From Kocuria coralli (GTDB taxonomy: Bacteria > Actinomycetota > Actinomycetes > Actinomycetales > Micrococcaceae), in the NCBI RefSeq assembly GCF_008831305.1, contig NZ_ML708627.1, positions 1 through 64,000 of the forward strand: 64,000 nt of DNA. Reading direction: 5' to 3'. Each line of letters opens with the position of its first letter. Position 1 is the stretch's first letter. Positions 52,975-61,995 of this stretch are shown in pieces. The translations under genes were made by a program, and so were the position numbers. The notes beneath the pieces are model-generated. The model was not told where the DNA came from. It ran no database searches and worked only from the letters and a program-made list of their open reading frames with translations.

Positions 52975-53973
52975 TCAGGCGGCTGCGGGTTCTGCGGCCG
53001 GGGGTCGGTTGATCCAGGCGTCGGCGGGCAGAGCGAGGATCTTCGGGTCTCCGGTGGTGGAGAAGCGCTCGGGGTGAGTAGTACGAGCCGCGGCCAGGGT
53101 TGCTGATCGTTGCTCTGCGACGGTTCCGGCGTGGCCGTAGTGGACGTCGGCGGGGGTGTGCAGCCCGATCCCGGCGTGGTGGTGTTCGTGGTTGTAGGCC
53201 TCCACGAACCGGTCCATGAACGCCCGGGCATCGGACAGGGACCCGAAGCGCTCCGGGAAGACCGGGGCGTACTTCAAGGTCTTGAACCATGCCTCGGAAT
53301 ACGGATTGTCGTTCGAGACGCTGGGCCTGGAGTGGGACCGGGTGACGCCGAGGTCGGCCAGCAGCGCGGCCACCGGCTTGGAAGTCATCGAGGTACCCCG
53401 GTCGGCGTGCACCACGGCCGGGATGCCGTGCACGCCGAAGATCCGGCGCATCATGTCCTCGGCCAGCGGGGCGGACTCTCGGGCGTGGACGTGGGCGCCG
53501 ACGATGTAGCGGGAGTAGATGTCGATCATCACGTAGGCGTCGTAGTAGAGACCCTTGGCCGGGCCGGGCAGCTTGGTGATGTCCCAGGTGTAGACCTGCC
53601 CGGGCTTCTCCGCCACCAGCTCGGGGACCGCCCGGGCGGGGTGGCGCGCCTGGCGCCGGCGCTCCTTCACCTGCGCGGCGGCCGCGAGCACGCGGTACAT
53701 GGTGGAGATCGAGCACAGGTACACCCCGCGCGCCAGCAGCGTGGCGTAGACCTGCGCCGGGGGTTGGTCGACGAACTCGTCGCTGTGAAGGACGTCCAGC
53801 ACCCGGTCCCGCTCGGGCTCGGTGAGCCTGTTCGCCGGGGTCGTCTCCTGCCGCATGAGTTCCCGCTGCCCAAGACCAGCGCGGCGGGTGGCGGTGGCCC
53901 GAGGCACCCCGGTCAGTCCCGCGGCCGCCCGGGTGGTCGTCCCCGCGGTGGTCAGTGCGGTGTAGGCGCCCAT
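52975..53973 (-). CDS. IS3-family transposase OrfB (integrase core)
   Basis: The 332-residue protein has an HTH-like N-terminal region and the DDE core: first Asp in VYTWDITKLPG, second in VVHADRGTSMTS and the catalytic Glu in SNDNPYSEAWFKTLK. The C-terminal PERFGSLSDARAFMDRFVEAYNHEHHHAGIG is typical of the family. Its ATG (53973-53971) overlaps the orfA TGA by one base (TGATG), so it is coupled rather than made by the usual -1 frameshift. It looks intact. Confidence 0.92.
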   Translation of the reverse strand: MGAYTALTTAGTTTRAAAGLTGVPRATATRRAGLGQRELMRQETTPANRLTEPERDRVLDVLHSDEFVDQPPAQVYATLLARGVYLCSISTMYRVLAAAAQVKERRRQARHPARAVPELVAEKPGQVYTWDITKLPGPAKGLYYDAYVMIDIYSRYIVGAHVHARESAPLAEDMMRRIFGVHGIPAVVHADRGTSMTSKPVAALLADLGVTRSHSRPSVSNDNPYSEAWFKTLKYAPVFPERFGSLSDARAFMDRFVEAYNHEHHHAGIGLHTPADVHYGHAGTVAEQRSATLAAARTTHPERFSTTGDPKILALPADAWINRPPAAEPAAA

Positions 53974-54419
53974 CAGCGCTTCTTGCGCGGCTGCTCGGTG
54001 TCCGCGCTCTCGGAGATCTGCTCCAAGAGCGCGTGTGCTTTTCCCATGATGTCCAGGGCGGTCTCGGTCGTGGCCAGCTTCTGCTGGGAAGCGGCCAGCT
54101 GGCGGCGCAACCGGGCGATCTCCGCTTGCTCCGCACTGGGGCGACCGATCGCCTCCCCGGCCGTCTTGCCCTCGAGCACCCCGGCGTCACGCAGCCGGCG
54201 CCACTCCGACATCAGCGAGGAGTACAAGCCCTCCCGGCGCAGGTACGCCCCGCCCTGCTGCCCCTCACAGGCGGCCTCGTAGGCGGCCAGATGGGCCAGC
54301 TTCTGCTCCGGGGTGAACGATCGGCGCCGGGACGGGCCGTCGGCGCGAGGGCGGGGATTGCTCATCCCTCCATCATCGGTGACCGCGGACAACGGCGACG
54401 AGGCAGTAGTGCTGCTCAT
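53973..54419 (-). CDS. IS3-family transposase OrfA
   Basis: The 148-residue protein begins with a polar leader, then an HTH region (RSFTPEQKLAHLAAYEAACEG to SEWRRLRDAGVL). A leucine-zipper-like coiled coil (AEIARLRRQLAASQQKLATTETALDIMGKAHAL) follows. The start is ambiguous: ATG 54419 or 54365, with neither having a strong site. It provides DNA recognition for OrfB. Confidence 0.85.
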   Translation of the reverse strand: MSSTTASSPLSAVTDDGGMSNPRPRADGPSRRRSFTPEQKLAHLAAYEAACEGQQGGAYLRREGLYSSLMSEWRRLRDAGVLEGKTAGEAIGRPSAEQAEIARLRRQLAASQQKLATTETALDIMGKAHALLEQISESADTEQPRKKR

Positions 54420-54570
54420 GGTGGTCGATCCTGATCTCGCCCTGCGTGAGGCGGACTTGCTGTGAACCACTGGACTCAACTCACCCTGACACGCAGGGGA
54501 GCGAGCAACGGCCCCGTCGTGGGCACAGGTCGACGCTGGTCGCGGTGCCCACTACACACCACCGTGGGCG

Positions 54571-55686
54571 ATGGATGCCCTGCTCGGAGCCGCCGTCACG
54601 CTCGCGCTTGCGCTCATCATCGCAACGAGCGGGAGCAGACCAGCTGATGCTCTCGCCTACCTGTTCGCAGTCGGGTTCGGTCTGCTCATACTGTTGCGCC
54701 GAAGGATGCCGCGGACAGTGTTGGTGCTCAGCGTGCTCGGCATGTTCGCGTATTACACACTTGACTACCCGCCGATCGGCGTCGCCGTTCCTGTAGTCGC
54801 CGCACTATTCTCGGCGTCTGAGGCTGGCCTGATGATGTGGTCGGTGGGTGCCGCGCTGGTGGTGTTCGCCGTTTCCATGTTCTTCCGCGTCCTCGATGGT
54901 GGGGAAGCGATCGGCTTCCTTGTCGGCTACGAATCGGTATCCAATATCGCGTTGTTCGCAGCAGCGATTGCTCTGGGGTACGGCATCCGTGCCCGTCGAT
55001 TGCGAACTGCGCAGCAGGCGGAGATAGTTCGACTCACTGAAGCGCAACTTGCTCGTGAAGCCGAGTTGCGCGTTCAGGCCGAACGCGAACGAATTTCCCG
55101 CGAGCTACACGACACGGTGGGCCACACGATGTCGGTCATCTCCTTGCAGGCTGGTGTTGCTGCGGAGGCGATCGGCCCTGGTGACGGTACCGCGAATGAA
55201 GCGCTCGACCGAATTCGTACCGCCAGTAAACAGTCGCTGAGCGATCTTCGTTCAATGGTGCGCATCCTGCGTTCTGATTCCGATCAAGATAAAACTCGGC
55301 GCATCCAGTCGCTCTCTGCTCTTCCTCAGCTTGTTGATGCGGCGCGGGGCGCCGGCATCGAAGTATCCACCGACATCACTGTGATGCCCTCCGACCTATC
55401 GGCACCTGTCGACACTGCTGCGTACCGAGTAATACAGGAGTCGATCACCAATGTCATTCGTCATTCACGTTCCACACGCGCGCACGTACGAGCAGACCTG
55501 CACGATGGCCACCTCTGGCTCAGCATCTCAGACAACGGTCGAGGTCGCGGACAGGACGATCAGCGAACCGGCTATGGGATCGCTGGCATGACTGAAAGAG
55601 TCCGGCTGCTCGGCGGGTCACTGACTACTCACTCGCTTCCTGATGGGTTCACCGTCGAAGCCACGATCCCCGCGAGGCTGCCATGA
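54571..55686 (+). CDS. DesK-like sensor histidine kinase, possibly 5'-truncated
   Basis: The 371-residue kinase has four or five membrane segments in the first 140 residues. The HisKA_3 motif is RERISRELHDTVGHTMSVISLQAG (about residue 180) and the HATPase has VIQESITNVIRHS, DNGRG and GYGIAGMTERV. The ATG at 54571 has no ribosome-binding site and no earlier start is in frame. The IS end lies only about 100 nt upstream, so the original start may have been lost. It overlaps its regulator by ATGA. Such pairs often control ABC exporters, none of which is nearby. Confidence 0.85.
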   Translation: MDALLGAAVTLALALIIATSGSRPADALAYLFAVGFGLLILLRRRMPRTVLVLSVLGMFAYYTLDYPPIGVAVPVVAALFSASEAGLMMWSVGAALVVFAVSMFFRVLDGGEAIGFLVGYESVSNIALFAAAIALGYGIRARRLRTAQQAEIVRLTEAQLAREAELRVQAERERISRELHDTVGHTMSVISLQAGVAAEAIGPGDGTANEALDRIRTASKQSLSDLRSMVRILRSDSDQDKTRRIQSLSALPQLVDAARGAGIEVSTDITVMPSDLSAPVDTAAYRVIQESITNVIRHSRSTRAHVRADLHDGHLWLSISDNGRGRGQDDQRTGYGIAGMTERVRLLGGSLTTHSLPDGFTVEATIPARLP

Positions 55687-56366
55687 TTCGAATCGTTCTT
55701 GTCGACGATCAGGAACTCGTTCGAACGGGCTTGCGCACGCTGGCCGAACACAACGGCGACATCCAGGTCGTCGCTGAAGCTGACAACGGCAGCACCGGAC
55801 TCGACATTGTTCGTGAGCACAGGCCGGATGTCGTACTGATGGATATCCGCATGCCGCAGATGGACGGCATAGCTGCGACCCGGGCAATCGTTTCCGACTC
55901 TTCTCTCGCGGGCGTTCGGGTGGTGGTGCTGACCACTTTCGATGAGGACGAGAATGTTCTGGCAGCGATCAGGGCGGGATCGGCTGGATACCTCTTGAAG
56001 GACATCGCTCCGAATGATCTGCGTGCCGCCATCCGAGTTGTTGCCGCAGGAGACGCGCTGCTCTCGCCTGCGATCACGCGGACGGTCATGAGTACGCTGG
56101 CGGGAGGAACGAGCACTTTGACGCGCCCGGCGATCCTCGACTCTCTCACTGATCGAGAACGCGAAGTTCTCACCCGAGTGGGCATGGGCGAGTCAAATGA
56201 AGAGATAGGCGCGAGCCTGTACATCAGCCCCGCAACCGCGCGCACGTACGTCAGTCGTCTCTTGACGAAGCTTGCAGCACGAGACCGCTCGCAGCTTGTG
56301 ATCCTTAGCTACGAGTCCGGCCTCATCAGCCCTGGAGACGCACCCGCGCACTTCGCCGACCGCTGA
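55683..56366 (+). CDS. LuxR/NarL-type response regulator
   Basis: The 227-residue protein has a receiver with VDDQ, phosphoacceptor Asp in VVLMDIRMPQMDG (about residue 54) and GYLLKDI. A LuxR helix-turn-helix follows near the C-terminus (LTDREREVLTRVGMGESNEEIGASLYISPATARTYVSRLLTKL). It pairs with the kinase upstream. Codon use here (for example CGA, GAA, TTC mixes) looks less GC-biased than in the flanking housekeeping genes. Confidence 0.92.
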   Translation: MIRIVLVDDQELVRTGLRTLAEHNGDIQVVAEADNGSTGLDIVREHRPDVVLMDIRMPQMDGIAATRAIVSDSSLAGVRVVVLTTFDEDENVLAAIRAGSAGYLLKDIAPNDLRAAIRVVAAGDALLSPAITRTVMSTLAGGTSTLTRPAILDSLTDREREVLTRVGMGESNEEIGASLYISPATARTYVSRLLTKLAARDRSQLVILSYESGLISPGDAPAHFADR

Positions 56367-56443
56367 TCGGCTTGAGCTTCCCCCACACGGTTGGCACGAA
56401 GAGTGCGATCCACCGATGTCGGGTGTTCTAAGTACGTCTTCAA

Positions 56444-56519
56444 TGGTGGGCCCTACCGGGATCGAACCGATGACACCTGCGGTGTAAACGCAGTGCTCTA
56501 CCAGCTGAGCTAAAGGCCC
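56444..56519 (-). tRNA. tRNA-Val (anticodon UAC)
   Basis: The minus strand reads GGGCCTTTAGCTCAGCTGG at the 5' end, with anticodon stem CTGCG/CGCAG and loop TTTACAC (anticodon TAC), then T-loop GGTTCGATCC. The acceptor GGGCCTT pairs with AGGGCCC and CCA is encoded. All four arms are regular. Its 3' end faces the lower-GC stretch. Confidence 0.96.
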
Positions 56520-56775
56520 TGGGAGGCGTCCGTCGCCACAGCGACAGCCGGGGCGAACGCCTGGAAGACTCTACCCAATCATGGGCTGAGATGCTTGGGC
56601 GCATCGGGTGGACGACTTCTCCAGACGCCAGCACCCGATGCTGACCGTTACAGTACAGCCCGCACAGCGATGGGGGACGTGTCAAGCACCGGGAAATAAG
56701 CCGAAACCGGCATGATTTTCATCACACCTCGTCGAGAGAGTCATCCTGCCCGGGGCGGCTCCTCCCGGATCGCCG

Positions 56776-57687
56776 TCAACGAGCGGGCAGTTCCCTCTCG
56801 AAGGCCATGAGGAAGTCGGCCACCCCGGCGTCGATCTTCACGCACGCGTCGGCGTCGGATCGCGTCCGGCCGTGGTTCACGATCACCACGGGCTTGCCGT
56901 CGCGCACGGCCCGCCGCACGAAACGCCGCCCCGAGTGCACGGTCAGCGAGGAACCGAGCACCAGCACGGCCTGGGCCGTGTCGACCATCGCGGTGGCGCG
57001 CGCCACGTCCCCCGCCCCGGCCTTCTCCCCGAAGAACACGACGTCGGGCTTGACGACTCCCCCGCACACGGGGCAGTCCGGCACCCGGTAGTCGCCGTCG
57101 TAGTGGATCTCCGCGTCGGCATCGGGAGCGAAGTCGATGTCGTGGGGATGCGGCGAGCGCCGCGCGAACTCCGGGTTGAGGTCGTCGAGCAACCGCCCCC
57201 AGACGGCACGCGGGATCAGCGTGCCGCACCGGGTGCACAGCACCCGGTCGTAGCGTCCGTGCAGGTCGACGACGGCGTAGGACCCGGCCCGCTCATGCAG
57301 CCGGTCGATGTTCTGCGTAATCACCCCGTGAACCGCACCGGTGGCCTCCAGCCGGGCCAGGGCGAAGTGGGCGGCGTTGGGGTCGGCGAGCGCGAGGTGA
57401 TGCCAGCCGACCTGGTTGCGGGTCCAGTAGCGAGCCCTGTTGGCGGCCGAGGCCATGAACTCCTGGTAGGTCATGGGCTCGCGGGGCGCGGCGTCGGGGC
57501 CTCGGTAGTCCGGTATCCCGGAGTCCGTGGAGATCCCGGCCCCGGTCAGCACCGCCGTGGTCCGGCCGGCCAGCACGCCGAAGGCCCGCTCGAGGCCGGT
57601 GGAAAGGGTCAGCGCATCCGGGTCCGGGAAGACATCGCCCTGCCCCCGGGCGCCGTAGCCCGCACCGAGGGTACGGACGGGACTCAC
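56776..57687 (-). CDS. Sirtuin-type NAD-dependent deacetylase
   Basis: The 303-residue protein has GAGISTDSGIPDYRGP (about residue 49), TQNIDRLHERAG, catalytic LHGRYDRV and a zinc site from CTRCG...CPVCGGVVKPDVVFFGE. It removes acyl groups from lysines, using NAD. The GTG start at 57687 directly follows the stop of the peroxiredoxin gene (TGA then GTG), so the two are coupled. Confidence 0.93.
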   Translation of the reverse strand: MSPVRTLGAGYGARGQGDVFPDPDALTLSTGLERAFGVLAGRTTAVLTGAGISTDSGIPDYRGPDAAPREPMTYQEFMASAANRARYWTRNQVGWHHLALADPNAAHFALARLEATGAVHGVITQNIDRLHERAGSYAVVDLHGRYDRVLCTRCGTLIPRAVWGRLLDDLNPEFARRSPHPHDIDFAPDADAEIHYDGDYRVPDCPVCGGVVKPDVVFFGEKAGAGDVARATAMVDTAQAVLVLGSSLTVHSGRRFVRRAVRDGKPVVIVNHGRTRSDADACVKIDAGVADFLMAFERELPAR

Positions 57688-58158
57688 TCAGGCCCGCTGT
57701 TCAGCCAGTTTGGACAGGGCCTCACGGTAGGAGTCGACGGTGCGCGGGATACCCAGCTCCGCCGAGGTGAACCGGTCGAGGATGATCCCGTCCCCGTCGA
57801 TGAGGAACGTGGTGCGGCTGGGCACGCCCTTCTCGGGATCCAGCACTCCGTAGCTCTCGGCGACCTGGCCGTGCGGCCAGAAGTCGGACAGGAGGTCGAA
57901 CTCCAGGGACTCCACATTGGCGAACGCCTTGAGGACGTGAGTGGTATCGGTCGAGATGGCGAGCAGGAGAGCGTCCACCTCCTGCACCTCCTCGAGCATG
58001 TCCTGCAGCTGGCACATCTCGCCGGTGCAGACGGAGGAGAAGGCGAACGGATAGAACACCACCACCACCGGGCGTCCACGATGCTCGGAGAGCTGGACTT
58101 CCTCCCCGTACTGGTTGGTCAGGGTGAAGTCGGGGGCGAACTGACCGATATCAAGCAT
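57688..58158 (-). CDS. AhpE-type peroxiredoxin
   Basis: The 156-residue protein has the peroxidatic cysteine in PFAFSSVCTGEMCQLQD (about residue 45), with a second cysteine five residues on, as in AhpE. The end of the core, GVPSRTTFLIDGDGIILDRF, matches. It reduces peroxides. The AAGGA site lies just before ATG 58158. Confidence 0.93.
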   Translation of the reverse strand: MLDIGQFAPDFTLTNQYGEEVQLSEHRGRPVVVVFYPFAFSSVCTGEMCQLQDMLEEVQEVDALLLAISTDTTHVLKAFANVESLEFDLLSDFWPHGQVAESYGVLDPEKGVPSRTTFLIDGDGIILDRFTSAELGIPRTVDSYREALSKLAEQRA

Positions 58159-58261
58159 TTCCTTACCTCACTACCGTCGGAGCAAGACGTTGACAAGCGG
58201 CTCGCGCCGCGGGCGCAGCCACTTCCAAGGCCCTTACAGGTCCGTTGAACGGGATATGTTT

Positions 58262-58678
58262 CTAAAAATTGCGTTTCGGAGCCAGACGCACGGCGGCCCA
58301 GTCAGCGCTCACGCCGGCGGTGCTCGTCCGGTGCAGCCCCGCCGTGGAGGATGCCGACTCGATGTCCGTGGGCGTCACGTAGCCGTTCCTGCCGGATTTG
58401 GGGGTCAGCAGCCAGACCACGCCGCCCTCGTCCAGCTGGGACTGCGTATCCACCAGGGCGTCCACGAGGTCTCCGTCGCCGTCGCGCCACCACAGCAGCA
58501 CCGCGTCCACGACCTCCTGATCCTCTTCATCCAGGATCTCGTCGTCCGTGATGTTCTCGATCCGCTCCCGGAGCCCGAAATCGACGTCGTCGTCGTAACC
58601 GAACTCCTGGACGATCGAGTCCTTCGAGAGTCCGAGCTCACTGATCGAATCGTCGGCGGCGGCCTTGGCCTCGCTCAC
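58262..58678 (-). CDS. DUF3052 family protein
   Basis: The 138-residue acidic protein has LGLSKDSIVQEFGYDDDVDFGLRERIE and DAVLLWWRDGDGDLVDALVD with GGVVWLLTPKSGR near the C-terminus. This is the actinobacterial DUF3052 pattern; the family is commonly next to aceE, as here. Function is unknown. The GTG at 58678 has GGAG upstream. Confidence 0.88.
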   Translation of the reverse strand: MSEAKAAADDSISELGLSKDSIVQEFGYDDDVDFGLRERIENITDDEILDEEDQEVVDAVLLWWRDGDGDLVDALVDTQSQLDEGGVVWLLTPKSGRNGYVTPTDIESASSTAGLHRTSTAGVSADWAAVRLAPKRNF

Positions 58679-59143
58679 TTCCTCACTCCTTACCGCGGGG
58701 CCCGTGGACCCGATTGGATTCTCCCGTTGTCGCCGGACCCGATGGGGTCGGAGACCGCGACGGTGCTGGCACCGCCACCGGGCTGTCGCGAACGCTGCGA
58801 ACCTTCGTGCGCATTGCGGCCGCACTGCCCAGAAAACACCGGATTAGACTCGGGTGCAAGCAGGCAGGCAACCCGACGGGCCGTCAGCCGCAAGGTCGTG
58901 CAGGCGGGACGTTTCCGTCGGGCGCGTGCCTCGTGGCAGGCATCCGCAGGGTGCGGACACGCGCTTCCCTGCGCCCGAGAACATTACCCGGAATTCCTGT
59001 GAGACAGACCACGTGTCCTCTCGAGATGAGAAGCTGCACCACAACAGTGTGCGGAGGCCTCCCAGGATGTTGGATGATGGAACCCAGCTTCATGACCGCC
59101 CTATCGCGCAACTGCCGCGGAACTCGACGAAGAGAGGTTGAAC
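58679..59143. other. Intergenic region between DUF3052 gene and aceE
   Basis: About 460 bp. It must hold the divergent promoters of both genes, but I found no strong -35/-10 pair or palindrome. Possible -10-like boxes include TTAGACT near 58844 (plus strand) and TCCAAT near 58717 (minus strand). No gene is evident. Confidence 0.5.
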
Positions 59144-61879
59144 GTGGCTTCTGAAAGTAACAACCACATCCTCAGTGGTCTCACCAACAATCTGAAGGAC
59201 TCCAACACGGAGGAGACTCAGGAATGGATCGAGTCCTTCGAGGACCTGGTGCAGACCCAGGGCACCGAACGGGCGCAGTACATCATGCGCGCCCTCCTGC
59301 AGTACGCGGGGGCGAAGTCGGTCGGCGTGCCCATGGTGACCACCACGGACTACGTCAACACGATCCCCGTGGATCAGGAGACCGAATACCCGGGCGATGA
59401 GAGCATCGAGCGGCGCTACCGCTCGCTCATGCGCTGGAACGCGGCCATGATGGTCCAGCGCGCCCAGAAGCCGGAGATCAGCGTGGGCGGGCACATCTCG
59501 TCCTTCGCCGGCGTGGCCACCCTGTACGAGGTCGGGCAGAACCACTTCTTCCGCGGCGCCGACCACCCGGGCGGCGGCGACCAGATCTACTTCCAGGGCC
59601 ACTCCTCCCCCGGCAACTACGCCCGCGCCTTCCTCGAAGGCCGTCTGAGCGAGGAGGACCTGGACGGTTTCCGCCAGGAGAAGACCAAGGAGGGCCACGC
59701 GCTGTCCTCCTACCCGCACCCGCGCATGATGCCGGACTTCTGGCAGTTCCCCACCGTGTCCATGGGCCTGGGGCCCATGAACGCGATCTACCAGGCGCAG
59801 TTCAACCGCTATCTGGAAAACCGCGGCATCAAGGACACCTCCGAGCAGCACGTGTGGGCGTTCCTCGGCGACGGCGAGATGGACGAGCCCGAGTCGCGCG
59901 GTCTGCTGCAGGCGGCGGCCAACGACAAGCTCGACAACCTCACCTTCGTGGTCAACTGCAACCTGCAGCGCCTGGACGGCCCGGTCCGCGGCAACGGCAA
60001 GATCATCCAGGAGCTCGAGGCCTTCTTCCGCGGTGCCGGCTGGAACGTGATCAAGGTGGTCTGGGGCCGTGAGTGGGATGCCCTGCTGGAGAAGGACACC
60101 ACCGGCAACCTCATCAAGATCATGAACGAGACCCTGGACGGCGACTACCAGACGTACAAGGGCGAGTCCGGCGGCTTCATCCGGGATCACTTCTTCGGCC
60201 GCACCCCCGAGACCAAGGAACTCGTGGCGGACATGACCGACGACGAGATCTGGAACCTCAAGCGCGGCGCCCACGACTACTTCAAGATCCACGCCGCCTA
60301 CAAGGCCGCCCTGGAGTTCAAGGGACAGCCCACGGTGATCCTCGCGCAGGGCGTCAAGGGCTATGGCCTGGGTTCCCACTTCGAGGCCCGTAACGCCACC
60401 CATCAGATGAAGAAGCTGACGGTGGACGACCTCAAGGCCTTCCGCGACGCGCTGCACATCCCGATCGAGGACGAGCAGCTCGAAGACCAGTACAACGCCC
60501 CGTACTACCACCCGGGCCCGGATGCCCCGGAGATCAAGTACCTGCTGGAGCGCCGCGAGGCACTGGGCGGGTTCCTGCCCGAGCGCCGTCACCAGCAGAA
60601 GGACATCGTTCTGCCCTCGGACAGGGCCTTCGCCTCCGCGAAGAAGGGGTCGGGCAAGCAGCTGGCCGCCTCGACCATGGCCCTGGTGCGCATCCTCAAG
60701 GACCTGATGCGGGAGAAGGAGTTCGGTCACCGCATCGTGCCGATCGTTCCCGACGAGTCCCGCACCTTCGGCATGGACTCGTTCTTCCCGACGGCGAAGA
60801 TCTACAACCCGAACGGCCAGAACTACCTGTCCGTGGACCGCGAGCTGATGCTCTCCTACAAGGAGTCCGAGAAGGGCGTCATCCTCCACCCGGGCATCAA
60901 CGAGGACGGCGCCACCGGTCAGTTCGTTGCCGCGGGCACCTCCTACGCCACCCACGGCGAGGCGATGATCCCGTTCTACATCTTCTACTCGATGTTCGGC
61001 TTCCAGCGCACCGGTGACAACTTCTGGGCGGCCGCCGACCAGCGGGCCCGGGGCTTCATCATCGGCGCGACCGCGGGCCGCACCACCCTGACGGGTGAGG
61101 GCACTCAGCACGCCGACGGCCACTCCCCACTGATCGCCAATACCAACCCCGCCGTGATCACCTACGATCCGGCTTACGGATACGAGATCGGGCACATCGT
61201 CCGCCGAGGCATCGAGCAGATGTACGGCACCAAGGACGAGGACCATGACGTGATGTACTACATCACGGTGTACAACGAGCCCATCCAGCAGCCGGCCGAG
61301 CCGGAGGACGTCGACGTCGAGGGCATCCTCAAGGGCATCTACCTGCTCAAGCCCGCCGAGAACGACGGCCCCCGCGCGCAGCTGCTGGCCTCGGGCGTGG
61401 CCGTTCCGTGGGCGCTGGAGGCACAGCGGATGCTGGCCGAGGACTGGGGGGTCTCCGCCGATGTCTGGTCGGTGACCTCGTGGACCGAGCTGCGGCGCGA
61501 TGCGCTGGCCGCGGAGAAGGAAGCCTTCCTGAACCCGGGTGACGGCGCACGCACGCCGTACATCACCCAGGCTCTGGCGGGAGCCACTGGTCCGGTCGTG
61601 GCCAGCACGGACTACGTCTCCGAGCTGCCGGACATGATCCGCCAGTACGTGCCCAACGACTTCGCGACCCTCGGCGCGGACTACTTCGGGTTCGCCGACA
61701 CCCGTGCCGGTGCCCGCCGCTGGTTCCACATCGACTCCGCCTCGATGGTGGTGCGCACCCTGGAGATGCTCGCCAAGCGCGGCGACGTCGACTGGTCCGC
61801 TCCCCAGCAGGCCATCGAGAAGTACGACCTCCTCAACCCGCGGGCGGGCACCTCCGGCAACGCCGGAGGCGACGCCTGA
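59144..61879 (+). CDS. aceE: Pyruvate dehydrogenase E1 component (homodimeric)
   Basis: The 911-residue protein matches the homodimeric E1 family. Thiamine diphosphate binding is shown by [16 protein letters not shown]...[21 protein letters not shown] (GDG-N motif near residue 243). Later motifs include [14 protein letters not shown] and [10 protein letters not shown]. It makes acetyl groups for acetyl-CoA. The GTG start at 59144 has GAGAGG 6 nt upstream. E2 and E3 are not in the window. A perfect hairpin ends the gene just before the regulator. Confidence 0.95.
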   Translation: MASESNNHILSGLTNNLKDSNTEETQEWIESFEDLVQTQGTERAQYIMRALLQYAGAKSVGVPMVTTTDYVNTIPVDQETEYPGDESIERRYRSLMRWNAAMMVQRAQKPEISVGGHISSFAGVATLYEVGQNHFFRGADHPGGGDQIYFQGHSSPGNYARAFLEGRLSEEDLDGFRQEKTKEGHALSSYPHPRMMPDFWQFPTVSMGLGPMNAIYQAQFNRYLENRGIKDTSEQHVWAFLGDGEMDEPESRGLLQAAANDKLDNLTFVVNCNLQRLDGPVRGNGKIIQELEAFFRGAGWNVIKVVWGREWDALLEKDTTGNLIKIMNETLDGDYQTYKGESGGFIRDHFFGRTPETKELVADMTDDEIWNLKRGAHDYFKIHAAYKAALEFKGQPTVILAQGVKGYGLGSHFEARNATHQMKKLTVDDLKAFRDALHIPIEDEQLEDQYNAPYYHPGPDAPEIKYLLERREALGGFLPERRHQQKDIVLPSDRAFASAKKGSGKQLAASTMALVRILKDLMREKEFGHRIVPIVPDESRTFGMDSFFPTAKIYNPNGQNYLSVDRELMLSYKESEKGVILHPGINEDGATGQFVAAGTSYATHGEAMIPFYIFYSMFGFQRTGDNFWAAADQRARGFIIGATAGRTTLTGEGTQHADGHSPLIANTNPAVITYDPAYGYEIGHIVRRGIEQMYGTKDEDHDVMYYITVYNEPIQQPAEPEDVDVEGILKGIYLLKPAENDGPRAQLLASGVAVPWALEAQRMLAEDWGVSADVWSVTSWTELRRDALAAEKEAFLNPGDGARTPYITQALAGATGPVVASTDYVSELPDMIRQYVPNDFATLGADYFGFADTRAGARRWFHIDSASMVVRTLEMLAKRGDVDWSAPQQAIEKYDLLNPRAGTSGNAGGDA

Positions 61880-61948
61880 TCCCGTTCCGCGGGGACCGGG
61901 CCATCGCCTGATCCCCGCGGGCGGCCACGCCGCCGAGGCAGCACCGAT

Positions 61949-61991
61949 ACGGCACCGGGACAGCTCAGCTGTCCCGGTGCCGTATTGTTTT
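61949..61991 (+). terminator. aceE terminator merged with the fasR promoter
   Basis: ACGGCACCGGGACAGCT (61949-61965) pairs perfectly with its complement (61967-61983) across one base and ATTGTTTT follows, a good intrinsic terminator. The right arm's last T begins TATTGT (61983-61988), a -10-like box 7 nt before ATG 61996. Confidence 0.8.
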
Positions 61992-61995
61992 CGCC

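Larger units (their letters stand above)
52924..54469 (-). mobile_element. IS3-family insertion sequence
   Basis: Two minus-strand genes, orfA then orfB, form an IS3-type transposase pair of about 1.5 kb. The candidate ends TGGTAGACA (52924-52932) and, on the other strand, TGGTTCACA (54469-54461) match at 7 of 9 positions. I saw no clear target duplication (flanks CTC and CTG), so the ends are uncertain. It sits about 100 nt upstream of the DesK-like gene. Confidence 0.7.
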
